This document shows positions 34,614 through 44,158 of a DNA stretch of 64,000 nucleotides, piece after piece. The position numbers and the translations under genes were made by a program. The notes under the pieces are model-generated. The model saw only the letters and a program-made list of their open reading frames with translations. It did not search any database and was not told the DNA's origin. Position 1 is the first letter of the stretch. Every line of letters starts with the position of its first letter. Source of the DNA: Gemmataceae bacterium (GTDB lineage: Bacteria > Planctomycetota > Planctomycetia > Gemmatales > Gemmataceae); NCBI GenBank assembly GCA_022842245.1, contig JALHPZ010000007.1:131378-195377 (forward strand), written 5' to 3'.

Positions 34614-35270
34614 TCACTTCACCAGTTCGATCGAATGCCACAGGGAAGGATCGTCAGCGATTGGGAAATCGCGATTCATGCCGAGGTACTGGTCGCCGAG
34701 TTCGGCGTCTCGGATCGCATAGAAAAGTCCCAAACGGGGATGCTGCTCGGGGTCGTAGCCGTTCAAGACCGCGAGCGGGAAGAAGGCTTCGAGCGTGTAG
34801 TCGCCCTTGCCGACAGTGGCGCGGAAGGGAATGTCCGCGGCGCTATGCAGCGGGGCATCCATCAGAGCGCGGTTGATCTTCGATTGCGCGAGGCTGGGCT
34901 CGTCCTTGTCGGGTCCGCCGCCCGACGGCAGGAACGCGAACTGGTGGCAGTAGCGGCTGGAACGGTGAGCGGTGCGATCGCCGCGTGTATCGATCCAGAG
35001 CAGCAGGCCATCGGACGATAGCGGCCGTTCGGCGTCGCATTCGAGCGGCTGCTTTTTCCCGGTGACGATGACCTGGATGCCGAGGCCCATCTCGTTCCAC
35101 GCCACGCGCACGTCGGCGAAGTTCATCAGGTCGTCCAGCGACGCGAAGTTGTCGAGCCGGGCCGATTCGGGAAGTTGCACCACGTGCGAGCCCGATAGGG
35201 GCATTGCCTTGTGATACGGCACCGGATGGCAGAACCGCACGAGGAAGCGGTTCGGGACGATTGACGGCAT
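34614..35270 (-). CDS. CBM9/DOMON-like beta-sandwich protein
   Basis: This 218-residue protein has no clear signal peptide. The central part LMNFADVRVAWNEMGLGIQV, then LLLWIDTRGDRTAHRSSRYC, and later YTLEAFFPLAVLNGYDP has the strand pattern of carbohydrate-binding-module-9/DOMON-like domains, where D-T-R-G typically precedes a ligand loop. The call is by pattern and not firm. The ATG at 35270 is the first that precedes domain-like sequence; the longer open frame upstream is antisense to the neighbouring gene's leader. It converges with the broken small gene, 9 bases apart. Confidence 0.6.
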   Translation of the reverse strand: MPSIVPNRFLVRFCHPVPYHKAMPLSGSHVVQLPESARLDNFASLDDLMNFADVRVAWNEMGLGIQVIVTGKKQPLECDAERPLSSDGLLLWIDTRGDRTAHRSSRYCHQFAFLPSGGGPDKDEPSLAQSKINRALMDAPLHSAADIPFRATVGKGDYTLEAFFPLAVLNGYDPEQHPRLGLFYAIRDAELGDQYLGMNRDFPIADDPSLWHSIELVK

Positions 35271-35374
35271 GGCGGTCCTCGCGGTGGTCAAACCTTCAGT
35301 TATCCTATGAAGCCACTTCGCGTTGACCGGCGGCCGTTCCCGGCCGTATCCTCCGGCGTTCCCGGAGGACCCGC

Positions 35375-36946
35375 ATGACGTCGGCCGAACCCCATCGCTC
35401 GCTGCCCGCCTGGCTGTCGTTCCTCTGGCGGACGGTCCTGTTCCCTGGCGTGCTTTCCTCGCCGACGGGCGTGCGGTGGCCGTCGCTCGCGCTTGTGTTG
35501 CTCCTGCCCGCGCTGCTTCTTTATCCGCAGCGATCATTTCATCTGCTGGAACCGGATGAAGGCCGTTATGCGCAGATTCCGAAGGAGATGCTCGACCGTG
35601 GCGAATGGGTCGTGCCAACCTTGCAGGGCGAGCCGTACCTCGACAAGCCGCCGCTCATGTACTGGCTGGTGAAGCTGAGTTATGGGATCTTCGGCATATC
35701 GGAATCGTCGGCGCGGCTCGTGCCGGCGCTGGCGGTCCATCTCACGATCCTTGTGGTCTACCTGATCGGTCGGCGTTCGGTGGGAGAACGCGCCGCATTG
35801 TGGGCGGCGCTGCTGCTGACTGTCGCGCCGGGCTTCCTTTCCGTTGCCCGGCTGCTCCTGCTCGACGGTCTGCTCACGCTGTGCGTGACGCTCTCGGTCC
35901 TCTGCGGATTCGAGGCGGTACGCACGGGTCGCTTGAAACTCGGCTGGTGGATTGCTTCCGCCGTCGCCTCCGGCCTCGGGTTCCTCACCAAAGGCCCCAT
36001 CGCGGAAATCCTGCTCTTCCCGCCGCTCGTCGCGCACGCCTGGCTCGCCGCCTCCACGCTCGCCGTCGGCTGGCGGAACCTCGCCCTCTTCTTCGGCGTC
36101 GTCCTCGGTCTCAATGTTCCGTGGTACGTCGCGATCTATTTCCGTGAGCCCGTGTTCCTGAAATACTTCTTCTGGGAACACAACGTCATGCGGTTCGTCC
36201 AGCCGTTCGATCACCTGCAGCCGGTCTGGTACTACGCGCCGATCCTCGTCGCCGGCCTGCTTCCCGGAACGCTGCTCGTCATCCCGTACCTCCGCGACCT
36301 GCTACTCCGTTCGGGCGAAACGCGTACCGCCGCCGGCGGATTCTGGTTGATCGCCGGACTCTGGTGTGTCGCGTTCTTCAGCGTGTCGGGGTCGAAACTG
36401 CCGACGTACATCCTGCCCGCGTTCCCGTTCCTGTGCCTCGCGCTCGGTGAGTTCGTGGCGCGATCGAAGTGGAATCGATCCCCGATCACAAAGGTGCTGA
36501 TCGGTACGTTTGCCGGGTTGATCTTCGCCGCCCATACCTGGGTCCTGCCGGCCTATGCATTGGCGCGCTCGCCGTACGGCGAACCGGACCGCGTCGCCCC
36601 CTACGTGACCGATCCCGCAACGCCGGTCGTGACGTACCCGCGGAACTGCGATTCGGTGGCGTTCTACACGGACCGTGCCGACTTCGACCGGGTCCGCAGC
36701 AAAGATGTGAACCAGTTGATGGTGGACATGCACCACCGGCCGCGCACGGTGATCCTGTTCACGCACCGGCACTCGTTCGACGCATTCCGCGAGGCGTTGC
36801 CGGAATCGTTGGAAGTGGCGGAGTCGTTGAGCTTCGACCGTCCGACGAAGACGGTGTGGCAGAAACTGATCGGTGCGACGCCGTGGGGCCTGGCGGACGT
36901 GGCGGTGATCGTGCCGCGGGGCACGGCGCGGGCGCAGGCGCCTTAG
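35375..36946 (+). CDS. ArnT/GT39-like membrane glycosyltransferase
   Basis: This 523-residue protein has about eleven to twelve membrane helices. The first loop has the GT-C motif LLEPDEGRYAQIPKEMLDRG followed by WVVPTLQGEPYLDKPPLMYW, very close to ArnT-type aminoarabinose and related sugar transferases. The GSKLPTYILPAFPFLCLALG segment is also typical. It would transfer a sugar from a lipid carrier in the outer leaflet of the inner membrane; acceptor unknown. The start at 35375 keeps a short cytoplasmic N-terminus. Its stop overlaps the convergent fabD stop by 4 bases. Confidence 0.82.
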   Translation: MTSAEPHRSLPAWLSFLWRTVLFPGVLSSPTGVRWPSLALVLLLPALLLYPQRSFHLLEPDEGRYAQIPKEMLDRGEWVVPTLQGEPYLDKPPLMYWLVKLSYGIFGISESSARLVPALAVHLTILVVYLIGRRSVGERAALWAALLLTVAPGFLSVARLLLLDGLLTLCVTLSVLCGFEAVRTGRLKLGWWIASAVASGLGFLTKGPIAEILLFPPLVAHAWLAASTLAVGWRNLALFFGVVLGLNVPWYVAIYFREPVFLKYFFWEHNVMRFVQPFDHLQPVWYYAPILVAGLLPGTLLVIPYLRDLLLRSGETRTAAGGFWLIAGLWCVAFFSVSGSKLPTYILPAFPFLCLALGEFVARSKWNRSPITKVLIGTFAGLIFAAHTWVLPAYALARSPYGEPDRVAPYVTDPATPVVTYPRNCDSVAFYTDRADFDRVRSKDVNQLMVDMHHRPRTVILFTHRHSFDAFREALPESLEVAESLSFDRPTKTVWQKLIGATPWGLADVAVIVPRGTARAQAP

Positions 36947-37848
36947 GCCGTGATGTTCACGATCTCGGATTTGCGGTTCACGCGCTTGAGCAAGCCTGCG
37001 AGAACGCGGCCGGGGCCGATCTCGTAGAACTTGTCGACGCCGTCGGCGAGCAGGCCGCGGAGCGTCTCTTCCCACCGCACCGGCGAAAGGACCTGTTTCA
37101 CCAGCAGGTCGCGGATCTCGGCCGGATCGCTGTGCGGCTTCGCATCGACGTTCGACCAGACCGGCACGCGCGGGGCCTTCACGTCGATTCCGGCGAGCGC
37201 TTCGGCCAGCCGTTCGTCCGCCGGTTTCATCAGGTTCGTATGGAACGCGCCAGCGACGGCGAGGCGGATGGCGCGGAGGTTGCGGGCCTCGGCGATGCGG
37301 CAGATTTCGTCGATGGCGGCGGCGGAACCCGAGACGACGGTGTTGCCGGGGCAGAGCAGGTTGGCGACTTCGATGGTGCCGGCGGGACGCGCTTCGGCGA
37401 CGAGGGCTTCGACCTCACCGGCGTCGAGGCCGATGATGCTGGCCATGCCGCTGGGGGTGGCGAGCGCCGCGGTCTGCATCGCCTCGCCGCGAGCCTTCAC
37501 GAGTTTCACGCCGTCGTCGAAACCGATCGCGCCCGCGAACGCGAGCGCGGTGTACTCGCCGAGGCTCAGCCCGGCCGTTGTGACGACGGACGCTTCCGTC
37601 GTCGGATCGGTCGCGCGGAGGTGTTCGAGGGCGGCGAGGCTGGCGACGAAGATCGCCGGCTGGCTCACATCGGTCGCGTTCAGCCGTTCGGCCGGTCCAT
37701 GAACGCAGACATTGAGCAGGTCATAGCCCAACAGGGTCGATGCCCGATCGAAGAGCGACTTCGCGGCGGCTGAGGTTTCGCAGAGCGCGCCGGCCATGCC
37801 GACGGTTTGCGCGCCTTGCCCCGGGAAGAGGAATGCGGTTCGCGTCAT
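36943..37848 (-). CDS. fabD: Malonyl-CoA:ACP transacylase
   Basis: This 301-residue enzyme loads malonyl groups onto acyl carrier protein for fatty-acid synthesis. Motifs are FPGQGAQ (residues 8-14), the nucleophile elbow GLSLGEYTAL with Ser95, and VAGAFHTNLM with the catalytic His near 202. The C-terminal VDKFYEIGPGRVLAGLLKR is also typical. The ATG at 37848 is 4 bases after the plsX stop; one at 37863 would overlap plsX. It is the third gene of rpmF-plsX-fabD, a widely conserved order. Confidence 0.93.
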   Translation of the reverse strand: MTRTAFLFPGQGAQTVGMAGALCETSAAAKSLFDRASTLLGYDLLNVCVHGPAERLNATDVSQPAIFVASLAALEHLRATDPTTEASVVTTAGLSLGEYTALAFAGAIGFDDGVKLVKARGEAMQTAALATPSGMASIIGLDAGEVEALVAEARPAGTIEVANLLCPGNTVVSGSAAAIDEICRIAEARNLRAIRLAVAGAFHTNLMKPADERLAEALAGIDVKAPRVPVWSNVDAKPHSDPAEIRDLLVKQVLSPVRWEETLRGLLADGVDKFYEIGPGRVLAGLLKRVNRKSEIVNITA

Positions 37849-37852
37849 GGGG

Positions 37853-38860
37853 TTACTCGGCAATGGGAAGTGTTTCCAACTCGGCGACGATCTTTTCGTT
37901 CAGTTTCACGCGCACGTCCTGGGCCGCCACGCCGATGGCATTGGCGATGGCGCGATCCTTGGATGATCCGTGGCAGATGATGCAGACGCCCTCGACGCCG
38001 AGCAGCGGGGCGCCGCCGAAGGCACTGTAGTGGTATTTCTGGACGAGACCATGGATCGCCTGCTTCGCCTTGTCGGCCTCGGCGGACAGGGCACCGATCA
38101 CTTCCTTGCCGACCATGCCCATGACGAACTCGAAGAGGCCCTGCGAGAGCTTGATGATGACGTTGCCAACAAATCCGTCGGTGACGACGACGTCGACCTT
38201 GCCCGTGTGGATGTCGCGGCCTTCGATATTACCGACGAAGCGGTCGCTCAGGCTACTGGCTCGGAACAAGCCGAAAGCTTCCTGCGAGAGATCGTGTCCT
38301 TTGCCCTCTTCCTCGCCGACGTTCATGAGGCCGATCGTGGGGCGTTCGATGCCGAGCATGTGCCTGGCGAAAACCGATCCCATCGCGCCGTATTCAAGGA
38401 GATGGCGGGGCTTGGGGAAGACGTTCGCGCCGACGTCCATGATGACGCAACGGCCCTTGGCCGTCGGCATGACTGTGGCGATGCCGGGGCGATGGACGCA
38501 CTTGAGGAACTTGCGGAGAAAGAGACCAGCGGCAACGACGGCTCCGGTGTTCCCGGCCGAGACGAGTCCGTCGACCTGCTTCTTGGCGAGAAGCCCCCAG
38601 CACTTCGCGATGGAGTTGTCCGGCTTGGCGCGCATCGCTTCAGCGGGCTTCTCGTTCATGCCGACGGTTTGCGAGGCATGGACGATCGAGATGCGATCAG
38701 CGGGGTGGTCGCCGACGGCGGCGAGCGCCGGGCGGAGGATCGCTTCGTCCCCGACGAGCGCGACGGAGAGATCCGGAGAGGCCTGCAGGGCCTGGATCGC
38801 CCCGGCGACGTTGGGCGCGGGGCCGTGGTCGCCCCCCATCGCGTCCAGAGCGATCCGCAT
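37853..38860 (-). CDS. plsX: Phosphate acyltransferase PlsX
   Basis: This 335-residue enzyme makes acyl-phosphate from acyl-ACP for phospholipid synthesis. It begins MRIALDAMGGDHGPAPNVAG, the family signature, and contains VSAGNTGAVVAAGLFLRKFL, GRCVIMDVGANVFPKPRHL and VVVTDGFVGNVIIKLSQGLF. Length is normal. The gene starts 3 bases after the rpmF stop and is followed by fabD, linking ribosomal protein L32 with lipid synthesis as in many bacteria. Confidence 0.94.
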   Translation of the reverse strand: MRIALDAMGGDHGPAPNVAGAIQALQASPDLSVALVGDEAILRPALAAVGDHPADRISIVHASQTVGMNEKPAEAMRAKPDNSIAKCWGLLAKKQVDGLVSAGNTGAVVAAGLFLRKFLKCVHRPGIATVMPTAKGRCVIMDVGANVFPKPRHLLEYGAMGSVFARHMLGIERPTIGLMNVGEEEGKGHDLSQEAFGLFRASSLSDRFVGNIEGRDIHTGKVDVVVTDGFVGNVIIKLSQGLFEFVMGMVGKEVIGALSAEADKAKQAIHGLVQKYHYSAFGGAPLLGVEGVCIICHGSSKDRAIANAIGVAAQDVRVKLNEKIVAELETLPIAE

Positions 38861-38863
38861 GGA

Positions 38864-39064
38864 TTAGCTTCCTTCGGCGGCCGCGGCGGTCTTGATGACG
38901 ATGGCGTCGCGACCCTGATAGAAGCCGCACTGGCCGCAGACGCGGTGCGGCAGCACCGGCTCGTTACAGCGGGGGCAGTACTGGACGCCCTTGGATTTCA
39001 AGTGGTGGTGGCTGCGCCGCATCCCTTGCTTGGACTTCGACGTGCGCCGTTTGGGTACCGCCAT
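38864..39064 (-). CDS. rpmF: 50S ribosomal protein L32
   Basis: This 66-residue protein begins MAVPKRRTSKSKQGMRRSHH, the typical L32 start. It has a complete zinc ribbon (Cys30, Cys33, Cys43, Cys46), so it is the zinc-binding form. The Ala/Glu-rich tail after IVIKTAAA is a small lineage extension. It heads the rpmF-plsX-fabD unit; the operon's promoter should lie in 39065-39232, shared with the divergent HEAT/propeller gene. Confidence 0.95.
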   Translation of the reverse strand: MAVPKRRTSKSKQGMRRSHHHLKSKGVQYCPRCNEPVLPHRVCGQCGFYQGRDAIVIKTAAAAEGS

Positions 39065-39232
39065 GGAACTCTCTCACGATTCGGGGCCGAATATCGAACT
39101 GCTATCTTAGGATCGGCCGCCCCGCCGTCAACCAAAGGGAAAAATACCTTGTCGTTACGATTCTCCGGCGATTTCGGCCCTGACATCGCATAGACTGAGC
39201 GAAAGTCGTATCCGCACCGGGGGAATTCCTCC

Positions 39233-40999
39233 ATGTTCGCCGCACGATTACTGTTGGCCTGCGGGCTGGTCGCCCTGACGATGGCGTCCGGTCGGGCGCA
39301 ACTCAAAATTGCCATCGCCGGGATCGCGGGCAAGAAGGCGGTCAACGCGCCGAGCGACAAGAAGGCGCTCGAATCGATGAATCTGAAGCCGGACGATCCG
39401 GCCGGGCTGATCAAATATTTTCAAGATCGGACGCTCAACGATACCGATCTAGCGAATCTGAACGCAATCATTTCGCGATTCGGGGACGAGAACTTCGAAA
39501 AACGGATGACGGCGGGACAGGAGGCCGAAAAGTTCGGCGCAGGCGCGATCGGCATCCTGCGCCGCACGTCGCAGTCCAATGACGACCCGGAAATCGCGTA
39601 CCGGGCGGCGGAATTGTTGAAAAAGATCGAAAAGACTCCCCATGCGGCGGTCGCGTCGGCGGCGGCCCGGGCACTGGCATCGTTGAAACCGCCTCAGGCG
39701 GCCGCGGTGCTCCTCGCATTTCTTCCGATGAGCGATACCCGATTGGTCGAAGAGGACATTCGAACCGCTCTCACCGCCCTCGCGACGCGTGATGGAAAAA
39801 TCGAGGCGGCGCTGACGGCCGCGCTTGCCGACAAATCGCCGATCCGTCGTTGTGCGGCCGTGGTCGCACTCCTGAACGGAACCTCCGCGAGCCGCGATCT
39901 TGGTGCGGACGCGGCAAAGGCCGTGCGGGCCATGCTGCCGGCCGAAACGGACATCGAGACGAAATTCGAGGCGACCTATCTGCTGGCCACCAAGCTGCGG
40001 GATCCGGAATCGGTGGCGCCGATGATCGACTTGTTGCCAGACGCGACCCGTGGCCGGCTTTGGCAGATTGAAGATTATCTGCTGCAACTCGGCGGACCGA
40101 CGGGCCCGAAGCCCAAAATGGGTCCGGCCAAGTCCGACCTCGAGAAGGCCCGCGATGAATGGAAGGCGTGGTGGGCAGCCAACCGGGCCGGTCGCGATCT
40201 CGCGAAGTTTGAATACAAGCCGACGACCACCGGTAGCCTCGTGCTCCTCACCGCGGATCAAGTCGGCTACGCGCAAGCCATCGTGAGCGAACTCGGCCCC
40301 GACATGACCCGCAAGTGGCGCTACGGCGGCGTCTACTGCCCGGCCGATATCGCCCCGCTGCCCAACGGCAACACGCTCGTGCTCGAACAGCAGTACAACC
40401 GCATCATGGAACGTGATGCCGCCGGGAATCAGGTCAACGTGTTCAATTCCCAAAACTACGGTCAACCTTTCGGCTTCCACAAACTCGCGAATGGCAACAC
40501 ATTGGTCGCCTTCCAGCGCACGGCCGTCGAGTACGACAAGGACTGGAAGGAGACGGGCAAGAAGTACAACTCGAACACGGATGATGTCGTCGACGTGAAG
40601 CGAGACGAGGCCGGCACCACGTTTGTGCTGCTGCGCAATCAGAACAACCGGATCGGCAAGATCGTCAAACTCGACGAGAACTGGAAGGAGAAAGGGACGC
40701 CGGTCACGACGGGCGTACTGAGCTACTACCACTATCGCATGCAGGTGCTGCCCGACGAACGGATCCTGATCGCGGAGCAAAACCGCGTGGCGGAGTACGA
40801 TGTGAAGGCCGGCAAGAAAGACCCGGTCTGGTCCTTCCAACTGGGCAACGCCGCAATGGCGGAGCGATTGCCGAACGGGAACACGCTCGTCAGCGACCAA
40901 AGCGTGGGCGGCCTTCGCGAAGTGACGCCGAAGAACGAAGTCGTGTGGACCTACGCGCTGACCGATGGCCGCATCGCATTGCGGGCGATCCGGCGCTGA
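39233..40999 (+). CDS. Secreted HEAT-repeat and beta-propeller protein
   Basis: This 588-residue protein has a signal peptide (MFAARLLLACGLVALTMASG). About residues 75-290 are HEAT-type helical repeats (DPEIAYRAAELLKKIEK, ASAAARALASLKPPQAAAVL). The second half is a beta propeller with repeated blades (DIAPLPNGNTLVLEQQYN, GFHKLANGNTLVAFQRTA, AMAERLPNGNTLVSDQ), whose N-G-N-T-L motif recalls arylsulfotransferase-like propellers. It is not a recognised enzyme, and binding or scaffold function in the envelope is inferred. The shared propeller repeats suggest duplication of one blade. Confidence 0.7.
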   Translation: MFAARLLLACGLVALTMASGRAQLKIAIAGIAGKKAVNAPSDKKALESMNLKPDDPAGLIKYFQDRTLNDTDLANLNAIISRFGDENFEKRMTAGQEAEKFGAGAIGILRRTSQSNDDPEIAYRAAELLKKIEKTPHAAVASAAARALASLKPPQAAAVLLAFLPMSDTRLVEEDIRTALTALATRDGKIEAALTAALADKSPIRRCAAVVALLNGTSASRDLGADAAKAVRAMLPAETDIETKFEATYLLATKLRDPESVAPMIDLLPDATRGRLWQIEDYLLQLGGPTGPKPKMGPAKSDLEKARDEWKAWWAANRAGRDLAKFEYKPTTTGSLVLLTADQVGYAQAIVSELGPDMTRKWRYGGVYCPADIAPLPNGNTLVLEQQYNRIMERDAAGNQVNVFNSQNYGQPFGFHKLANGNTLVAFQRTAVEYDKDWKETGKKYNSNTDDVVDVKRDEAGTTFVLLRNQNNRIGKIVKLDENWKEKGTPVTTGVLSYYHYRMQVLPDERILIAEQNRVAEYDVKAGKKDPVWSFQLGNAAMAERLPNGNTLVSDQSVGGLREVTPKNEVVWTYALTDGRIALRAIRR

Positions 41000-41006
41000 T
41001 CCGGAA

Positions 41007-41219
41007 TCAGCGTTTCACGACGAGCGAGCGCCAGTGGCGCGGGGCATTGTGAACCCAGCGGTGCTGGGCCACATCTTCGGTATTATCGCCGAATTCGTCC
41101 GCTCGGGTTTCGATCGTCACTTCGGCCGCACTGGCGGTCTTCCCGGATCGGGAAGCCGCCATCAAGGCCAAGGCGCCGGAAACGAGTGACAAAGCGACCG
41201 CGAACTTGAGACGCGTCAT
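41007..41219 (-). CDS. Small exported protein of unknown function
   Basis: This 70-residue protein begins MTRLKFAVALSLVSGALALM, a signal peptide probably cut around ASA-A at residues ~30-32, leaving a ~38-residue charged peptide (TIETRADEFGDNTEDVAQHR and beyond). No family is recognised. The ATG at 41219 gives the signal peptide; a longer frame upstream does not. It lies 66 bases downstream of the Nif3-family gene on the same strand and may share its transcript. Confidence 0.5.
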   Translation of the reverse strand: MTRLKFAVALSLVSGALALMAASRSGKTASAAEVTIETRADEFGDNTEDVAQHRWVHNAPRHWRSLVVKR

Positions 41220-41285
41220 GCAGGCGGCCCTCCCTGGCCGTGAGGGCGAAGTGATAACCGGCACGCGATCGGTTGTAAAGGGGAA

Positions 41286-42395
41286 TCACCCGGAAATCGA
41301 AAACGGATCGCGTTCCCGACGGCTGGCCCAGACGGTCGCCGTCGGGAACTCCTTCGCCAGCCGCTCGGCCAGTTCCTCAACCGCCGGCCGCTCGGTCGCA
41401 TAGTGGCCCGGCACGATCAATCCGATGTTGGCCGCCTCGGCCGCGAGCGCCTCGTGGAAACGTATCTCGCCGACGAGAAAAGCATCCGCCTTGGCGCGGA
41501 TCGCGTCGGTTAGGAATTCGCCAGCCGCCCCGCAGGCGATCGCGAGCCGTCGCACCGGCCGGTTGGGATCGCCCACATCCTGGACGACCGACGCGCCGAG
41601 CCGCTCCTTTGTCCGCCGTGCCAGTTCCCCGAGCGTCGTCTCCGGCAAGTCGCCGATGCGTCCTTCGCCGTGCGATGCGATCGCATCCCGCGTGTGCAAC
41701 GGATAGACGTCGAACGCCGGCTCCTCGTAGCTGTGCGCCGCCCGCATCGCGCAGAGCGCGGGGCCGAGACTCGCCTCCGGCACCAGCACTTCCAGCCGCC
41801 ACTCGGCCACCTCTTCGCGCCGGCCTTTCTGCCCGACCGTCGGATTCGTCTCATCGCCCCCGAAGAATGTCCCGGTGCCGTTCAACCGGTAACTGCACTG
41901 TTCGTACTGGCCTATCCGGCCGGCACCGGCCGCGAAGAGCGCATCGGTCACTTTCGCGAGGTCGGAATCGGGGACGAAGACGACTAGCTTGTACGATTTC
42001 GCCGGAGTACCGGGCCGCAGTGGCGCGACGTTCGACAGGCCCATGCGGACGGCGAGGGAATCGTTGATGCCGCCGGGGCAGTTGTCGAACGCGGTGTGCG
42101 GGGAATGGACGGCGATGCCGGCGCGGAGGAGCGGCAGGAGCAGCCGGCCGTCGGGCGTGTGCCCGGTAAGTTTCTTCACCGCGCGGAAGAGTACCGGATG
42201 GTGAGAGACGATCAACTGCGCCCGTTCGGCGATGGCTTCCGCGACGACGTCGGCCGTGACCGTGAGGCACGTCAGCACCCGGTCGGCGGGTCCGGTGGCA
42301 TCGCCGAGCAGCAGGCCGACGTTGTCCCAGTCGGCGGCGGACCGCGCCGGCGCGAAACGCTCCAGGAAGCCAGCGAGGTCCGCGACGGTGGGCAT
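41286..42395 (-). CDS. Nif3-family dinuclear-metal protein
   Basis: This 369-residue protein is of the YqfO/Nif3 type. The two halves of the Nif3 fold carry metal ligands: LIVSHHPVLFR (His65, His66), HSPHTAFDNCPGGIND, and the C-terminal GHYATERPAVEEL. A central insertion (residues ~130-235, with YKLVVFVPDSDLAKVTDALF) is the PII-like domain found in longer members. The family forms hexamers with a dimetal centre; it is sometimes named GTP cyclohydrolase I type 2, but that activity is not generally supported. The cellular role is unknown. Confidence 0.88.
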   Translation of the reverse strand: MPTVADLAGFLERFAPARSAADWDNVGLLLGDATGPADRVLTCLTVTADVVAEAIAERAQLIVSHHPVLFRAVKKLTGHTPDGRLLLPLLRAGIAVHSPHTAFDNCPGGINDSLAVRMGLSNVAPLRPGTPAKSYKLVVFVPDSDLAKVTDALFAAGAGRIGQYEQCSYRLNGTGTFFGGDETNPTVGQKGRREEVAEWRLEVLVPEASLGPALCAMRAAHSYEEPAFDVYPLHTRDAIASHGEGRIGDLPETTLGELARRTKERLGASVVQDVGDPNRPVRRLAIACGAAGEFLTDAIRAKADAFLVGEIRFHEALAAEAANIGLIVPGHYATERPAVEELAERLAKEFPTATVWASRRERDPFSISG

Positions 42396-42484
42396 CGGAT
42401 TTTCTCCACGAATCGTTTGAGCGGGACGCCGCAGGCCATTACACTGACACGCGACCGTCGGGCCACCCGTCTTCGGAGCGAATC

Positions 42485-44158
42485 ATGAACCGCGTCGCCG
42501 TCGGATTGTTGTTGCTGGTGTTCGCCGCGCCGGGGCGCGCCGCGGACCCGTTGCCGAAGGAACTGGCGATCGTGCCGAACGACGCGCTGGCGTTCGCGTC
42601 GGTGAACGTTGCCGAGGCGACGAAGCATCCCGCGCTGCGAGACTTTCTGGACGCGATGCGGAAGTCGCCGGCCGAGACCTCGTTTCAAGGCGTGACGGGT
42701 CTTTCGCTGAGCGACCTCGCTCGTGCGACAATCGTTGTGCCGATTCCGCCGATCGAAGCGGGAGCCCGACGCGTGCCGCCGCCGGAGCCGGTCTTCGTGC
42801 TCACGACGGCGAAGCCGTACGACGCGGCCGCGATTCTCAAGGCGGGAGAGTACTATTCGATCGACGAGGCAAGAGCCATCAAGGAGTCCGGCCGCGGCAA
42901 GGATGCCCCGCCGCCGTCGGGTAAGGTCGGCGCGGCCTATTACGTCAGCAAGAAGGAAATCGTTCTCGCGTTTGTCGACGAGCGGACGATCGCAATCTCT
43001 CCGGTCCTTCGTTACCCCGGAACGCCGGATGCGCCCACCAACCCGAAGGATCGGCTCAAGTCGGCGGAAGCGACCGGCAAACTCTCCGCCGGCATCGCGC
43101 TGGCGACCGCAAAACCATTCGCGTTTTCCGTGAATATGTCCGCGATCCGGCAGATCGCCGAGGTGGAACCGGTGCCGAACGAAGCCGCGTCGCTCTTGAA
43201 GGCGGATTCGGTCGTCGGCTCGATCTCGCTCGAGAAGGATGCCGCGAAATTGCACGTCGTCGCGGGCTTCGCCGGCAAGCAATGGGCCGCGGATGCGCAG
43301 GAGACGGCAACCGCCCTGAAGACGCTCGCGGCGCTCGGACTCGGCGAGGAGGTCAAGCGGATGCGCCGTATGGAAGGCGACGACTCCGCGATGGCGAAGG
43401 TGCTCGTGCTCTTGGCGAAGACGATGAACTCGGCCACGGTGAAGCAGGCCGACAACGACGTGGTGATCGCGGCGGCGTTCGACCTCGGCGCGGAGTCGGC
43501 GAAGCTGCTGGCGAACCTGCCCGGCACCGCCTCCGAGGCCGCGAACCGCGCCAGGAGCATGAACAACCTCAAGCAGATCGCCCTCGCGTTCCACAGCTAC
43601 ACCGACACGCACAACGCGTTCCCGTCAAACACCTACGACAAGGCCGGCAAACCACTCCTCAGCTGGCGCGTCCACTTGCTGCCGTACCTCGAACAGGCCC
43701 CGCTCTACAACGAGTTCAAACTCGATGAGCCGTGGGACAGCGAGCACAATAAGAAGCTGATCGCGAAGATTCCTCCGACGCTGGTGTTGCCGGGCGTGAA
43801 GACCAAGGAATCGGGCCATACGCACTACCGTTGTTTCCAGAGCGCGAAGAACCAGGCCCCCAGCGCCCTGATGCGGGAGGGCGGACTCCAGAGGTTGAAC
43901 TTTTCGTCGATCACCGATGGAACGTCGAACACGATCTTCTGCATCGAGGCCGACGAGTCGTGCGTCTGGACCGAACCGAACGACATTCCGTTCGAACCGA
44001 AGGGGAAGATCGCGATCAAGGGCGGGTTGCTGGTGAAGGACCGCTTTCAGGCGGCGTTGTGCGACGGCAGCGTGCGGAGCTTCAATGCGAAGATGCCGGA
44101 AGCGACGCTGAAGGCATACATCACCGTGAACGGCGGCGAAGTCATCGACGATCGGTGA
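42485..44158 (+). CDS. DUF1559-domain exported protein
   Basis: This 557-residue protein starts with the signal peptide MNRVAVGLLLLVFAAPGRAA. The first ~330 residues are a separate alpha/beta region without a recognised family. The C-terminal ~210 residues are DUF1559: RARSMNNLKQIALAFHSYTD, then LLSWRVHLLPYLEQAPLYNE, GTSNTIFCIEADE and AALCDGSVRSFN. DUF1559 proteins are hugely expanded in planctomycetes and usually begin with a type IV pilin-like N-methylation helix; this one lacks that helix and instead has an extra N-terminal domain. Function unknown. Its end overlaps holB by 17 bases, converging. Confidence 0.82.
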   Translation: MNRVAVGLLLLVFAAPGRAADPLPKELAIVPNDALAFASVNVAEATKHPALRDFLDAMRKSPAETSFQGVTGLSLSDLARATIVVPIPPIEAGARRVPPPEPVFVLTTAKPYDAAAILKAGEYYSIDEARAIKESGRGKDAPPPSGKVGAAYYVSKKEIVLAFVDERTIAISPVLRYPGTPDAPTNPKDRLKSAEATGKLSAGIALATAKPFAFSVNMSAIRQIAEVEPVPNEAASLLKADSVVGSISLEKDAAKLHVVAGFAGKQWAADAQETATALKTLAALGLGEEVKRMRRMEGDDSAMAKVLVLLAKTMNSATVKQADNDVVIAAAFDLGAESAKLLANLPGTASEAANRARSMNNLKQIALAFHSYTDTHNAFPSNTYDKAGKPLLSWRVHLLPYLEQAPLYNEFKLDEPWDSEHNKKLIAKIPPTLVLPGVKTKESGHTHYRCFQSAKNQAPSALMREGGLQRLNFSSITDGTSNTIFCIEADESCVWTEPNDIPFEPKGKIAIKGGLLVKDRFQAALCDGSVRSFNAKMPEATLKAYITVNGGEVIDDR

